Source of the DNA: DASXZH01 sp036502005
GTDB lineage: Bacteria; Armatimonadota; Fimbriimonadia; Fimbriimonadales; Fimbriimonadaceae
Direction of reading: 5' to 3'
Assembly (NCBI GenBank): GCA_036502005.1
Contig: DASXZH010000047.1
Coordinates: forward strand, 1-49,117
DNA: 49,117 nucleotides
The notes under the pieces are model-generated. The model made no database searches and was not told the DNA's origin. It saw only the letters and a list, made by a program, of their open reading frames with translations. This document shows, in pieces, positions 22,967 through 32,545 of this stretch; position 1 is the stretch's first letter, and each line of letters opens with the position of its first letter. The translations under genes and the position numbers were made by a program.

Positions 22967-23987
22967 CAGGCGCCTCGGTCACAAGCTTTATCAGCGCTTC
23001 CATATGAGCCAATGGAGTATCCGGGAAGATGCCGTGACCCAGATTAAAGATATGCCCCGGCAGCTTGCGGCCCTCCGCCAGAATCCGATGAGTGGCGTTT
23101 TCCATGGCCGGTCCACCAGCCAATAGCAACGCCGGATCAAGGTTGCCCTGAAAGGCCAGCTCGACGCTCCGCCCAATCGAAGCGGAAGCGTCAGTTAATG
23201 AAATCCGCCAATCAACTCCCAAAACAGATCCGCCCGCTTCGGCTAGAATGGGCAACAGCGTCGGGTTTCCGGTTCCAAAATGGATGACCGGCTTCCTATA
23301 GGTAGCTAGTTTCTCGAAAATAACCCGCATGTGCGGCAGCAAAAACTCGCGATACGCCGCTTCGCTTAAAACCCCAACCCAGCTATCAAAGAGCTGGACA
23401 GCATCGGCCCCAGCATCCATCTGTGCGCCCAAGTAGGCGGCGACGCTGTCTGAAAGGATCTCCATTAGCGAATGCCACAAGGTGGGTTCGCTGTACATCA
23501 TTCGCCGGGTCAACCTCAAATCTTTCGAAGGGCCGCCCTCGATCATGTAGCTGGCCAAAGTAAAAGGCGCGCCCGTAAAACCGATAAGGGGCACTTTCAG
23601 CTCGCCCTTTAAGATTTTTATCGTTTCTAAAACATAGGGCAGATCGGCTGCCGGTTCCAATCGCCTCAAACGCGCCAAATCAGAAGCGGATCTAACCGGA
23701 TGGTGAACGACTGGTCCAACTCCTTCTTTCAAGTCAAAAGGCGCACCCATGGGGGTGAAAGGGACCGTTAAATCGGAAAACAAGATGGCAGCATCGAACG
23801 GAAAACGCTGCAATGGCTGCAGGGTAATCTCAGCCGCGATTTCGGGAGTGGTTACTGCCTCCATCATCGTGCACTTTTTACGGAGCTCCCGATATTCAGG
23901 AAGATAGCGGCCCGCTTGGCGCATCACCCAAATCGGTGTTCTGTCCACCGGCTCTCGGCGGCAAGCCTTCAGAAAGCGATCGTTCAA
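22956..23987 (-). CDS. hemE: Uroporphyrinogen III decarboxylase
   Basis: The 343-residue enzyme turns uroporphyrinogen III into coproporphyrinogen III. The N-terminal VDRTPIWVMRQAGRYLPEYR motif carries the substrate-binding arginines, AAILFSDLTVPF holds the essential aspartate, and GFTGAPFTLASYMIEGG is the second family signature. It overlaps hemL by four bases. Confidence 0.95.
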   Translation of the reverse strand: MNDRFLKACRREPVDRTPIWVMRQAGRYLPEYRELRKKCTMMEAVTTPEIAAEITLQPLQRFPFDAAILFSDLTVPFTPMGAPFDLKEGVGPVVHHPVRSASDLARLRRLEPAADLPYVLETIKILKGELKVPLIGFTGAPFTLASYMIEGGPSKDLRLTRRMMYSEPTLWHSLMEILSDSVAAYLGAQMDAGADAVQLFDSWVGVLSEAAYREFLLPHMRVIFEKLATYRKPVIHFGTGNPTLLPILAEAGGSVLGVDWRISLTDASASIGRSVELAFQGNLDPALLLAGGPAMENATHRILAEGRKLPGHIFNLGHGIFPDTPLAHMEALIKLVTEAPVAA

Positions 23988-25276
23988 GCCACTTCCTTAA
24001 GGGCTGCGCCAAACTGCTCAATCGTAAAATCGATATCGCTCTCGCTATGCGAAAGCGTAAAGAACCATGATTCCAGGGCGCTTGGCGGCAGATAAATACC
24101 GCGCTTAAGAAGCGCGTGAAACAGACGGGCATATAACCCTCGATCCGTTTTGTTCGCACTGTCAAATTCCACAACCGGTTCCGAAGTGAAAAACACACTG
24201 ATCATTGATCCGCAACGCTGAACCCGAGCTGGAACCGTAAGCACAGAGCGTAACCCGCTTTCCAGACGAGAACCAAGCGCTTCTAGCTCCTCATAAGAAG
24301 AAGTAGAAAGTTGCGAAAGCGCGGCATGGCCTGCTGCCATCGCGATTGGATTCCCCGACAAAGTGCCCGCTTGGTAAACCGGACCCACCGGCGCGACCAA
24401 GTCCATAAACCGTCGCTTTCCGCCATAGGCCCCCACCGGCAAACCACCACCAATAACCTTGCCCATGCAAACGAGATCGGGATCAATACCAAAACGCGAG
24501 CAGGCACCCCCGCGTGATACGCGGAAACCGGTCATAACCTCGTCGATCACCAGCAAAGCCCCAAACTCAAGAGTCAAAGACCGCAAGCCTTCCAAGAACC
24601 CGGCGGCCGGCGGTACGCAACCCATGTTTCCAACCACCGGCTCTACCAAAACGGCCGCGATGGAATCGGGATTGGCTTCAAAAATCGCGCGAACCTGGCC
24701 CAAATCGTTGTAGCGGGCGACAAGTGTATCTTGCACAACTGCGGCAGGAACGCCGGCGCTATCAGGCAGACCAAAGGTAGCGACTCCGGAGCCGGCCTTC
24801 GCCAATAAGCTATCAACCGCGCCGTGATAGTTGCCGTCGAACTTCAAGACTTTGCTGCGCGAAGTTGCCGCTCTGGCAACCCTAATCGCTGCCGTTGTCG
24901 CCTCGCTTCCGGAATTTACAAATCGCACCTTCTCTAAAATGGGCATTCGAGACAGCACTTCAGTGGCGAGCTTAATCTCGCCTTCATGGGGCGCGCCAAA
25001 GCTGGCCCCGTTAGCCGCCGCTTCTGCAATTGCACTCGTAACCATGGGATCGGCGTGGCCCAAAATAATCGCGCCCCACGAGGAAACGTAATCCAGATAC
25101 TCGTTCCCGTCCACATCAAAAAGTTTCGATCCTAAAGCGCGTTTAAAGAATAAGGGATTCCCCCCAACACCACGAAATGCTCGGACCGGGCTGTTAACCC
25201 CGCCCGGCATCAGCGTCACTGCCTGGCGGTAAAACTCCGAAGAGCGCTCAGTTGAATAAGCAGAACCAACGCTCAT
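23984..25276 (-). CDS. hemL: Glutamate-1-semialdehyde 2,1-aminomutase
   Basis: The start at 25276 is chosen because it forms an ATGA overlap with the chdC stop and gives a normal N-terminus (430 residues); the ORF is open to 25309. The PLP enzyme makes 5-aminolevulinate from glutamate-1-semialdehyde. LMPGGVNSPVRAF, FVNSGSEATTAAIRVAR, VIDEVMTGFR and CMGKVIGGGLPVGAYGG with the PLP lysine are all present. Confidence 0.95.
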   Translation of the reverse strand: MSVGSAYSTERSSEFYRQAVTLMPGGVNSPVRAFRGVGGNPLFFKRALGSKLFDVDGNEYLDYVSSWGAIILGHADPMVTSAIAEAAANGASFGAPHEGEIKLATEVLSRMPILEKVRFVNSGSEATTAAIRVARAATSRSKVLKFDGNYHGAVDSLLAKAGSGVATFGLPDSAGVPAAVVQDTLVARYNDLGQVRAIFEANPDSIAAVLVEPVVGNMGCVPPAAGFLEGLRSLTLEFGALLVIDEVMTGFRVSRGGACSRFGIDPDLVCMGKVIGGGLPVGAYGGKRRFMDLVAPVGPVYQAGTLSGNPIAMAAGHAALSQLSTSSYEELEALGSRLESGLRSVLTVPARVQRCGSMISVFFTSEPVVEFDSANKTDRGLYARLFHALLKRGIYLPPSALESWFFTLSHSESDIDFTIEQFGAALKEVA

Positions 25277-25953
25277 TGCAGAAATTGTTCCTCGGACATG
25301 TGGGTGCAAGTGATAATCGGACTATCCAGCAGCGTGTACTTTCGCCCCTCTGTGCTGCGGAGTTCCTGAACTAGTTGCGAAAATCTGGGCAACTCATCAA
25401 CTTCATACGAAACCACAAATTCGTGGTCCTGCAACCCGAAAGAGTAAAGCAAAAGCTGCTTAATATCGAAATACTGCTTGCCAAGCTTAATGTGCTCGTT
25501 CATCATGCCTTGGCGCGCATCAAAACTCATCAAATACCACTCTTTGTTTTTGCTGAACGGATAGATGACAAGAAACTTGTTGCGCTCCTTGATAAACGGA
25601 TCGATATCCTGCTCGCTCTTTCCCCGGGCGTACATGGAAGGTTTGGTAAAGCCCCAAAGCGTTTCCGCGGGCTTGATAAACTTCCGAACCGGCTCAAGAA
25701 TACGCGCATATTCGATAAAGAAATCGGCCGATTGCCCCGGTTCCTCGATCGACTTTGCAGTCCAAAGCATGAAGTCGATGTCGGTTCGCGTTGGATACAC
25801 CGAATAAAGATGAGTGGCATCGCCAAACCGCGCCGAATCCGTAAGAATCGTGCGCTTCACATTTAGCTGCTCCTCAGAACTTGCGTTCCAGAAGGCTTTG
25901 GTGTACGCGAACGAAGCGTACAGATTTAAGACTGGCTTTTGATCCATTGACAT
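25273..25953 (-). CDS. chdC: Coproheme decarboxylase (HemQ)
   Basis: The family core starts at MSMDQKPVLNLYASFAYTK (25953); a second ATG lies six bases on, and the ORF is open to 26046. The 226-residue chlorite-dismutase-fold protein converts coproheme to haem b with hydrogen peroxide. The catalytic tyrosine lies in VIYPFSK and the likely proximal histidine in MMNEHIKLG, followed by SFGLQDHEFVVSYE. It overlaps hemB by 28 bases. Its presence is the marker for the coproporphyrin-dependent route and explains the lack of hemN or hemF. Confidence 0.92.
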   Translation of the reverse strand: MSMDQKPVLNLYASFAYTKAFWNASSEEQLNVKRTILTDSARFGDATHLYSVYPTRTDIDFMLWTAKSIEEPGQSADFFIEYARILEPVRKFIKPAETLWGFTKPSMYARGKSEQDIDPFIKERNKFLVIYPFSKNKEWYLMSFDARQGMMNEHIKLGKQYFDIKQLLLYSFGLQDHEFVVSYEVDELPRFSQLVQELRSTEGRKYTLLDSPIITCTHMSEEQFLQ

Positions 25954-26900
25954 GCTTGCACCGCAAAATACGTGATCACGAGGTCCGCCCCGGCACGTTT
26001 GAAGGCGCGCAGCGTTTCCAGGGCTGCCGCCTTTTCGTCGATCCATCCTCGCTCGGCGGCAGCTTTTATCATGCTGTATTCGCCGCTGACGCTGTAGACC
26101 GCGAGTGGTAAGTCGGTCGCCTGACGCGCCCGATAAATGACATCCAAATAACTAAGGCCGGGCTTTACCATCACAAGGTCCGCACCTTCCTCAATATCTT
26201 CCTTCAACTCCCGCATCGAGTGACGGGGATTGGCGGAACTGTGCTGATAACTGCTCCGGTCGCCAAAGCTTGGCGAGGAATCCGCCGCATCGCGGAAAGG
26301 TCCATAAAAGGGTCCACTGTACTTTATGGAATAACCCATGATGGCCGTATCCAGCAAGCCGGACCGATTTAGAGCGCAGCGAAGCGCCGCAACTTGGCCA
26401 TCCATCATAGAGGAGGGGGCCACGATGTCAGCCCCGGATTGAGCATGCGATACGGCCATTTCTGCCAACAAAGGCAGAGTGGCGTCATTATCGATCGCCT
26501 CCCCCTTTACAACTCCACAATGCCCGTGAGGCGTGTAAGCGCATACGCACACATCGGTCATTACTACCAAGTCCGGGTTCTGTTTTTTAAGCTGCCGGAT
26601 TGCCTGTTGAACGATGCCGTTCTCCGCGCGGGAACTTGTAGCTGCTTCATCTTTGGAAGATGGCAAGCCGAAAAGCAAAACCGATTTGACGCCTGCCTCT
26701 GCGATCTCATCCGAAAGGCTTTTTAATGATTCGAGACTATGCCGGAATTGCCCAGGCATGGAGTTGATTGACTCTTTTTCAGCAGCCCCTTCTTTCACAA
26801 AGATTGGATAGATCCACTCGCTGGCGTTAAGCCGCGTTTCTTCAAAAATCTCGCGTAGTTGTGGCGTTCGGCGAAGTCGCCGCAGGTTGTTGTGGTTCAT
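25926..26900 (-). CDS. hemB: Porphobilinogen synthase (delta-aminolevulinate dehydratase)
   Basis: The 324-residue enzyme joins two 5-aminolevulinate molecules. The three zinc-ligand cysteines are in DVCVCAYTPHGHCG, and the two active lysines in GYSIKYSGPFYGPFR and LVMVKPGLSYLD. It therefore looks zinc-dependent. It overlaps hemD by four bases upstream and chdC by 28 downstream. Confidence 0.96.
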   Translation of the reverse strand: MNHNNLRRLRRTPQLREIFEETRLNASEWIYPIFVKEGAAEKESINSMPGQFRHSLESLKSLSDEIAEAGVKSVLLFGLPSSKDEAATSSRAENGIVQQAIRQLKKQNPDLVVMTDVCVCAYTPHGHCGVVKGEAIDNDATLPLLAEMAVSHAQSGADIVAPSSMMDGQVAALRCALNRSGLLDTAIMGYSIKYSGPFYGPFRDAADSSPSFGDRSSYQHSSANPRHSMRELKEDIEEGADLVMVKPGLSYLDVIYRARQATDLPLAVYSVSGEYSMIKAAAERGWIDEKAAALETLRAFKRAGADLVITYFAVQACQWIKSQS

Positions 26901-27637
26901 ACCGCGACTCCCTTGGCAAAGGCCACTAAAGCCGTAACTAACCCTTCAGCAGTGTATTCCGAAGCCATCTGCGCTACCTTACAGCCGTGCGAGCGCGCAG
27001 TGTCGGCTGTCATAGGTCCGATACAGATCCAGGGAGTCTCCAAAGCCCAATCCTTGTGGCCCATGTCTGTTAAGTTTTGCAGCGTGTTCAAAACAGAAGA
27101 AGAACTTGTGGCCGTAATCACATCCGGCTTTCCTTCCAAACTTCCACTCGTCGAGCGCACAATCCTATAAGCGGCCACATCGTGCACTTCCGCGCCTTTA
27201 TCGGTCAACTCTTTAACAATTTCTTTGCGGGCGATGTCCGCCCTTGCAAGCAAAATCCGTTTGCCAGCCACATTTCCTAACACGGCTCCGATCGCATCTG
27301 CAATAAACTCATCAGGCATGGCATCTGGTTTTCTAAATGCCTCGTCTACAGCCAATCCTGTCGAAGGTCCAACAGCGGCAATCCTTACGCTCTCCGGAAT
27401 GGACTTAACCAATTGGTGAACAGCGGTAACACCATTCACGCTCGTAAAGATAATCCAATCAAAGGTGTTTAAATCGGCCAAGGCTACAAGTAGCAACGAG
27501 TTGTCTTCCAAACCCACAATCTCCATCGCGGGAAGTAACAAAGCCACCGCGCCGTGTGATTCCAAGCGCTCAATCAAATCCGCAGACTGCGTTTTAGGAC
27601 GCGTAACCAAAACCCGCATGCCCTCCAGTGGTCTCAT
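26897..27637 (-). CDS. hemD: Uroporphyrinogen III synthase
   Basis: The 246-residue protein has the low-conservation HemD pattern: GMRVLVTRPKTQSADL at the start, FDWIIFTSVNGVTAVHQL, and a second half with ITATSSSSVLNTL and ICIGPMTADTARSHGCKV. It closes and flips ring D of hydroxymethylbilane. Placement between hemC and hemB, with 4-base overlaps on both sides, makes the call firm. Confidence 0.93.
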   Translation of the reverse strand: MRPLEGMRVLVTRPKTQSADLIERLESHGAVALLLPAMEIVGLEDNSLLLVALADLNTFDWIIFTSVNGVTAVHQLVKSIPESVRIAAVGPSTGLAVDEAFRKPDAMPDEFIADAIGAVLGNVAGKRILLARADIARKEIVKELTDKGAEVHDVAAYRIVRSTSGSLEGKPDVITATSSSSVLNTLQNLTDMGHKDWALETPWICIGPMTADTARSHGCKVAQMASEYTAEGLVTALVAFAKGVAV

Positions 27638-28545
27638 CGAACGACGTCCGCCATGAGTTCTCCCGCGCCTTGCGAGAGCAACTGTTCGCCCAGTTGTTTA
27701 CCCATCAATAAAGGATCGTGCCCGCCTGTGTGGCCCCGAATGCTTCGCGTTCCGTCCGGTGAAGACACCAAACCGCGCAAGTCGTAGTGTCCATCGATTT
27801 CCAAGCAATAGGCGGCCACCGGCACAGAGCAACCACTTCCGAAGCATCGCATGAATGCCCGCTCGGCACTGGCGGAGTTCCGCGTTGGATCGTGGTCGAG
27901 TTTCCCAGCAACCGCCGAAGCAAAGAAATCTTCTGCCCGGCATTGAAGGACCAAGACAGCTTGTCCCGGAGCAGGCAACATGGCATCTAGTGGCAAATGC
28001 GTCACTATCGTTCCCAAAGGCAGATTCTCAACGCCCATCCGGTTCAAACCGGCCATGGCAAGAACAATCGCATCATATTCCCCTTCGTGCAGCTTGCGAA
28101 GCCGAGTATCCGCGTTGCCAACCAGGGGTTTGTATTGCAGGTCAGGTCGAGAAGCCTTTAACTGTGCGCTGCGACGCACGCTGCCGGTGCCGATCACCGC
28201 CCCTCCGGGAAGATTATTCCAATCTTCCACCAAAGTTAAAATCGCGTCCCGCGGGTCTTCGCGCTCCAAATAAGCTGCGAACGAAAGACCGTCGATGGTC
28301 AAAGTTGGCAAATCCTTCAAACAATGCAACGCTAGGTCGATCGAGCCATCAAGAAGCTCCTGTTCGATATCCCGCACGAAGGCGCCGAGCACATTGCGGT
28401 CGCCCCTATCTCCGCTGGTCTTGATCGTGATGATCTCAACCTCAAGGTTCTCGTTCGAAGCCTCCAATAAACGCTTAGCGTTGGTGGCCTGGATCAAAGC
28501 CAGTTTGCTGCCGCGCGTTCCGAGGCGAATCGTTCTACTCGCCAT
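27634..28545 (-). CDS. hemC: Hydroxymethylbilane synthase (porphobilinogen deaminase)
   Basis: The 303-residue enzyme polymerises four porphobilinogens. It starts with TIRLGTRGSKLALIQA, has the SSVRRSAQLK-like motif GTGSVRRSAQLK, and the dipyrromethane-cofactor cysteine in GSGCSVPVAAY. It overlaps hemA by 11 bases and hemD by 4. Confidence 0.95.
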   Translation of the reverse strand: MASRTIRLGTRGSKLALIQATNAKRLLEASNENLEVEIITIKTSGDRGDRNVLGAFVRDIEQELLDGSIDLALHCLKDLPTLTIDGLSFAAYLEREDPRDAILTLVEDWNNLPGGAVIGTGSVRRSAQLKASRPDLQYKPLVGNADTRLRKLHEGEYDAIVLAMAGLNRMGVENLPLGTIVTHLPLDAMLPAPGQAVLVLQCRAEDFFASAVAGKLDHDPTRNSASAERAFMRCFGSGCSVPVAAYCLEIDGHYDLRGLVSSPDGTRSIRGHTGGHDPLLMGKQLGEQLLSQGAGELMADVVR

Positions 28546-29911
28546 CTTTGGGCGTCTCCGTGATGCCGAAAGCTTCCGCGATCAAAGTCCGGTGAGCCAG
28601 GTTTAGTTTGGGATCGCGCAGCTTTTGAATGGGGTTCATCAGCAGGCCCGTCGCCACCCGCATGGCGATTTCTTCCACCAACGCCCTCGCTTCATCGGAA
28701 AGCGACTCCAATCTGGGCGACATGCTCGAAAGGTTGTCTTTGCGAACCCTCTCCGCCAGTTTCTGGAGCTCTTGGATCGTGTAAGAAGCTTCGCGGGCGA
28801 TGCAAAGTTCTGCAAAGAGGACCAGCTCTTCCAAAACGATCCCTTCGCCCTTTGGAACTTCGGCAAGCCTCAGTCCCTCGTTTTCCACGCACTCTTGCTC
28901 AAGGGCATCGACATGAATGAGGGTTACGTTAGGCAACTCGGAAACAGATTCCTCGCAAGCTCGTGGAACGCATAAATCAACAACCAACAGCGGATGGTCA
29001 ACCACGGAAAGCTTTGCCTTCGTCAGGACCGGCTCATCCACGCCTAGGGCAAGGAAAACGACATCACTGCCGCCAACTAACTCGTCAAGTTCTCCTAAGC
29101 CGTGGGCGCTGCCACCATGAGCCAAAGCCAGTAAAGAAGCGTTTTCCAGAGTGCGGTTTGCCACGGCAATACTGGAGGGCTTCAATATAAACAGCTCTTT
29201 GGCAACCTTTTCTGCGGTATGGCCAGCTCCGGCAATAGTCGCCTTGCGACCAGCGACTCCGCCCAGATGCCGATTCGCAGATCGAACGGCGAGCGAACTC
29301 ACCGATGTGACATGCTTCGAGATCTTTGTCTCCGTTCGAACCCTCTTACTCGCCATTAAAGCCCGCTGCAAAGCAAGCTGAAGCCTGCTTCCGCAAAGGC
29401 CCAACGCGTTGGACCGATTCCAAGCATCCTTGACTTGAGCCAAAATCTCGGTCTCGCCAAGAACGGCGGAATCCAAACCGGACGCAACTGTAAATAGATG
29501 TTGGATTGAATCTTTCCCGGATTTTCGATAGATGTGCTCGGGAAGATGGTGCGGCGAAATGCCAAAGAACATGGCCAAGGAAGATTCGATTAACGCTGAA
29601 TCACCGCCAATAAAATAAATCTCGCTTCGATTGCAGGTGGAAAGCACTACGCACTCGCGAATTCCACGTTCGTGAACGTCGCTAAGAAAATGTTGCGCAG
29701 TCTCTTCCGTAAAACTTAGGCCGCTGCGGAACTCCAAATCCGCGTTCTTGTAGCTAACGCCAACAACTCCGAAACTGCTCAGAAACTGAGAACTCGGTAT
29801 CTCTGGGGCCACTTGCCCCGCTTGCGCCTTAGAACTAGGTTTGTGGCCAGGCGCGCTCTGTGGAGCGTCGACATCGGACAACACACTTATAGGATGCCAC
29901 GCTTGAACCAA
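28535..29911 (-). CDS. hemA: Glutamyl-tRNA reductase
   Basis: The 458-residue enzyme reduces glutamyl-tRNA to glutamate-1-semialdehyde and heads the operon. The thioester cysteine is in LSTCNRSEIY (Cys93), and GETEILAQVK and the NADPH loop AGAGHTAEKVA are present. The TTG start at 29911 gives about 45 extra residues before the usual start (FGVVGVSYKNADLEF). An in-frame GTG at 29884 is an alternative, but both leave an unusual extension, which could serve regulation or be an artefact. Confidence 0.93.
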   Translation of the reverse strand: MVQAWHPISVLSDVDAPQSAPGHKPSSKAQAGQVAPEIPSSQFLSSFGVVGVSYKNADLEFRSGLSFTEETAQHFLSDVHERGIRECVVLSTCNRSEIYFIGGDSALIESSLAMFFGISPHHLPEHIYRKSGKDSIQHLFTVASGLDSAVLGETEILAQVKDAWNRSNALGLCGSRLQLALQRALMASKRVRTETKISKHVTSVSSLAVRSANRHLGGVAGRKATIAGAGHTAEKVAKELFILKPSSIAVANRTLENASLLALAHGGSAHGLGELDELVGGSDVVFLALGVDEPVLTKAKLSVVDHPLLVVDLCVPRACEESVSELPNVTLIHVDALEQECVENEGLRLAEVPKGEGIVLEELVLFAELCIAREASYTIQELQKLAERVRKDNLSSMSPRLESLSDEARALVEEIAMRVATGLLMNPIQKLRDPKLNLAHRTLIAEAFGITETPKDGE

Positions 29912-29994
29912 AACCCGCTGTAAAGACTTGACTGTTTTGATGATGCCGATATGGAAACAGTAAAAACATCAAATTAGTCGTGCGACCATGGGTT

Positions 29995-31635
29995 TTAGCG
30001 CCGTTGCGCCGGACTCGAAAGGAGCCCATAGACCGCAATCTCGTTTGCACACGGAACATAAACCTTGCCCGCCATAACGAGAGGAACTGCGAACTTCGTA
30101 AACTTTCCTGCCGCGTCTCGGGGCGCGTCTTGCCCGCTGTTGTAAATTTCCCTTAGGGCAACGGCGTCGAATGCGTGAAGAATAGCTGTAGAACCATATT
30201 CCTGCATAGCCCAAACCACCGGGGTGGAATTTCCGCTGTAGGAGACAACGGGCGTTGGCGAATAAGCCGCACCAAAGACCGTTGATGCCGTAGCCGATGG
30301 TTTGGATTGAAGCTTGCCCGTTTTTATGGCGTACTCCTGCAGGCTGTATCCCCGGATCAAATACACGTAGCCGTTGCAGTAGGCGCACGTGCACAAATAC
30401 TCTCGGTTTAGGCCGAGCGGCTCTTCTTGGTAGATTTGGTCGGTTGTTGCGTTGAATCCACCAAGGGAGTTTGTGTTAGCGATATATAGTTCGTTCGTTT
30501 TTGATTCTTGTAAAAGCAGAGGGGGAGATCCTGCCTGCGAGGGAATAAGAATTGGGCCGCCGCAGCCTAAATCTAGATCATGGTCTTCAAGGTATGTGGT
30601 GTTGAAGGGCGAGAAATAGCTCGTCACCTTCAACGAAGAATTCAGTTTAAGGATGCTGTCCCCATAGTCGGCCCCTCCGGTGTTTGCATTAAAATCTCCG
30701 TTTCCCGTGGTCAGATAAATGCTTGTGCCATCGCAAGCGGGACCGGCGCCGCTCATCCAGAAAGCGCCTCCCTTCTCCGGCGTTGAGCTATCCGCCAAAT
30801 CGGCGCAGCTTGTAAAGGCAGCCGTTTGCAGCTTGATATTGGAAGCGTTGAACCCTACCACCCAGCCGCGATCCGGTTCGGGGTCCTTCGCCTGTCCGCC
30901 AATCGCCACGTAAACCGTATTGTTGTTCAGCAACAACGCGGGTCGCTGATAGGAGTTTTTTACATCCAAGGTGATGGGACCAAGCTTTCCCGGAACGGTT
31001 GCCGCGATCGGCTCGGGCCCGCCTGCCGTTTCGGAACCGGTGGTGATATCTAAGCCATGCAGGGTGTAGTGGAACGTCCCCGAAGTCATCGTTTTGTCGC
31101 AAACGTAAAGCACACCGGTGGCAGTTGTCCCAACCGTGTATTGGATCACTGGAGTGCTCAGGATGCCGTCTAGCGGCTCATTTCCGGCGTCTTCAGTGCC
31201 AAGAGGCGCGGCAGGTCCTAAGTTAACTTTCCAAAGCGGCTGCGCGTTGGATCCTGTGTTTGAGTCGGCATCGAAAGCGTAAACAGAGTTATTCTCGGTG
31301 CAGACGTAAACCGTGTTGTGAACAACGCCTTTTATCTTTACGCTCGGCACATAGAGGGGCTGCCCTAACGTTATGGCATCTAGCGCTTGGGTGAAAAGCC
31401 GGCCAAAAGAGGTTTTGTTTACGTTCGAAATGGTTAGAGTCGTTTCGTTACTGTTTGAGCCATCGCGCATGTTTCCGTATTGCCATGTGGCCAAGTAGCT
31501 CCCACCGCTGATTAGCGGTCGTTTGGATCCCGTCGTACTTGAGGCAGCCGAACTTGTGCCGCTGCTGCCTCCGCAGCCGAAAATGAGTGTGGAAAGCAAA
31601 CTAGCAATAATGAAATGTGTCAGACGAGTTTTCAT
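29995..31635 (-). CDS. Lipoprotein with PQQ-type beta-propeller repeats
   Basis: From the ATG at 31635 the protein has 546 residues: a signal peptide with lipobox TLIFGC (Cys21), a Gly/Ser-rich tether, and repeats such as NTVYVCTENNSVYAFDAD, TGVLYVCDKT, NTVYVAIGGQ and GYVYLIRGYSLQEYAIKTG, typical of eight-bladed quinoprotein-like propellers. No cofactor-binding set is evident, so it is likely structural or a scaffold on the membrane surface. It lies 83 bases upstream of hemA on the same strand; a shared transcript is possible. Confidence 0.75.
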   Translation of the reverse strand: MKTRLTHFIIASLLSTLIFGCGGSSGTSSAASSTTGSKRPLISGGSYLATWQYGNMRDGSNSNETTLTISNVNKTSFGRLFTQALDAITLGQPLYVPSVKIKGVVHNTVYVCTENNSVYAFDADSNTGSNAQPLWKVNLGPAAPLGTEDAGNEPLDGILSTPVIQYTVGTTATGVLYVCDKTMTSGTFHYTLHGLDITTGSETAGGPEPIAATVPGKLGPITLDVKNSYQRPALLLNNNTVYVAIGGQAKDPEPDRGWVVGFNASNIKLQTAAFTSCADLADSSTPEKGGAFWMSGAGPACDGTSIYLTTGNGDFNANTGGADYGDSILKLNSSLKVTSYFSPFNTTYLEDHDLDLGCGGPILIPSQAGSPPLLLQESKTNELYIANTNSLGGFNATTDQIYQEEPLGLNREYLCTCAYCNGYVYLIRGYSLQEYAIKTGKLQSKPSATASTVFGAAYSPTPVVSYSGNSTPVVWAMQEYGSTAILHAFDAVALREIYNSGQDAPRDAAGKFTKFAVPLVMAGKVYVPCANEIAVYGLLSSPAQRR

Positions 31636-31735
31636 GGGCATTGAACCGAGAGTGGAATCTAACTTAAGCGCTTAATTCTAGAGATACGCTGAGTTTCTGC
31701 CTGTTGAAGCTCCGAGTTCTTACCTGGAGAACGAA

Positions 31736-32473
31736 TTGTTTACCTGGAAAGGTCGATTTACTATTAAAGGCTTTCCTCCGCAAACTAAAAAGGGTGTCGT
31801 TCTGGTTTTGTGGGGCGGTGCCGCGCTACTGGTGTGGTGGCTCTGGTTTACCGGACCTAATCGGCCGATAACGTATGCTTCCGCGCCTTATATAGACTCC
31901 CTTTCGGTAAATCCAAAGTTAATTGATGCTATCGATAAAGGGAACGTTGTGCTTGTGAAGGAAATGCTTGACCACGGCGCAAGTGCAAATTCGTGCGACA
32001 AGAGCAAAGATGAGGACGGAATGACAGCCCTCTCGTCCGCCGCTTTCAGCGGGAGGATTGATATTGTAAAGCTGCTTCTCGATCGAGGGGCGATAGTGAA
32101 TGTAACTGAGGACTGGGGAGCTAACGCCACGTTTTCGGCAGCCGTGGCAACGCACCCGCAGGTGCTGCAACTGCTAATTGATCGGGGCGGAGACGTCAAC
32201 GCGGACGAGGATGGGGCAACTGCGCTCGATTTGCTGGATGGCCGGATATTAGAACGGAAAACTGGAGAAGAGGCAAGTCGTTTCAACAAGACCTTGGACG
32301 AGTTGAAGGCCGCTGGCGCTCGTCATAGTTGGATAGGCGGTTGGGCCATTTTCTTTCTTCAGACGACAGGTATTGGACTTATCGTAATCGTAGTTTCAAC
32401 CGCTATTCTTTGGAGAAAGCGTGAATTTAAGGGCGGGCAAATCAAAAATCGAAAATCAAAAATCAAAAATTGA
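31736..32473 (+). CDS. Ankyrin-repeat protein with two membrane segments
   Basis: The 245-residue protein has a membrane segment at about 21-38, ankyrin repeats at about 58-190 (LIDAIDKGNVVLVKEMLDHG, TALSSAAFSGRIDIVKLLLD, then VLQLLIDRGGDVNADEDG), and a second membrane segment at about 208-226. The TTG start has GGAG six bases upstream. Its last ten residues (IKNRKSKIKN) and the stop come from a heptanucleotide array, so the natural C-terminus has probably been rewritten by the repeat. Partner unknown. Confidence 0.75.
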   Translation: MFTWKGRFTIKGFPPQTKKGVVLVLWGGAALLVWWLWFTGPNRPITYASAPYIDSLSVNPKLIDAIDKGNVVLVKEMLDHGASANSCDKSKDEDGMTALSSAAFSGRIDIVKLLLDRGAIVNVTEDWGANATFSAAVATHPQVLQLLIDRGGDVNADEDGATALDLLDGRILERKTGEEASRFNKTLDELKAAGARHSWIGGWAIFFLQTTGIGLIVIVVSTAILWRKREFKGGQIKNRKSKIKN

Positions 32474-32545
32474 AATGGCCCTCAGAGCCATTTAACTCGA
32501 GGGCCGTTCCGTCTTTCGCCTTTCGACTTTCCACCTTTTGCCTTA
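32439..32545. repeat. Two heptanucleotide arrays flanking a stem
   Basis: AAATCAA-type units (32439-32473) end the ankyrin gene. A GGCCCTC/GAGGGCC inverted repeat follows at about 32478-32505, then a second array of GTCTTTC, GCCTTTC, GACTTTC, CACCTTT units (32511-32538) that reaches the end of the convergent export gene. Confidence 0.8.

Noticed and set aside
27855..28424. 189-codon + ORF opposite hemC
   Set aside because: It is antisense to a firmly identified gene and has shadow-type composition.
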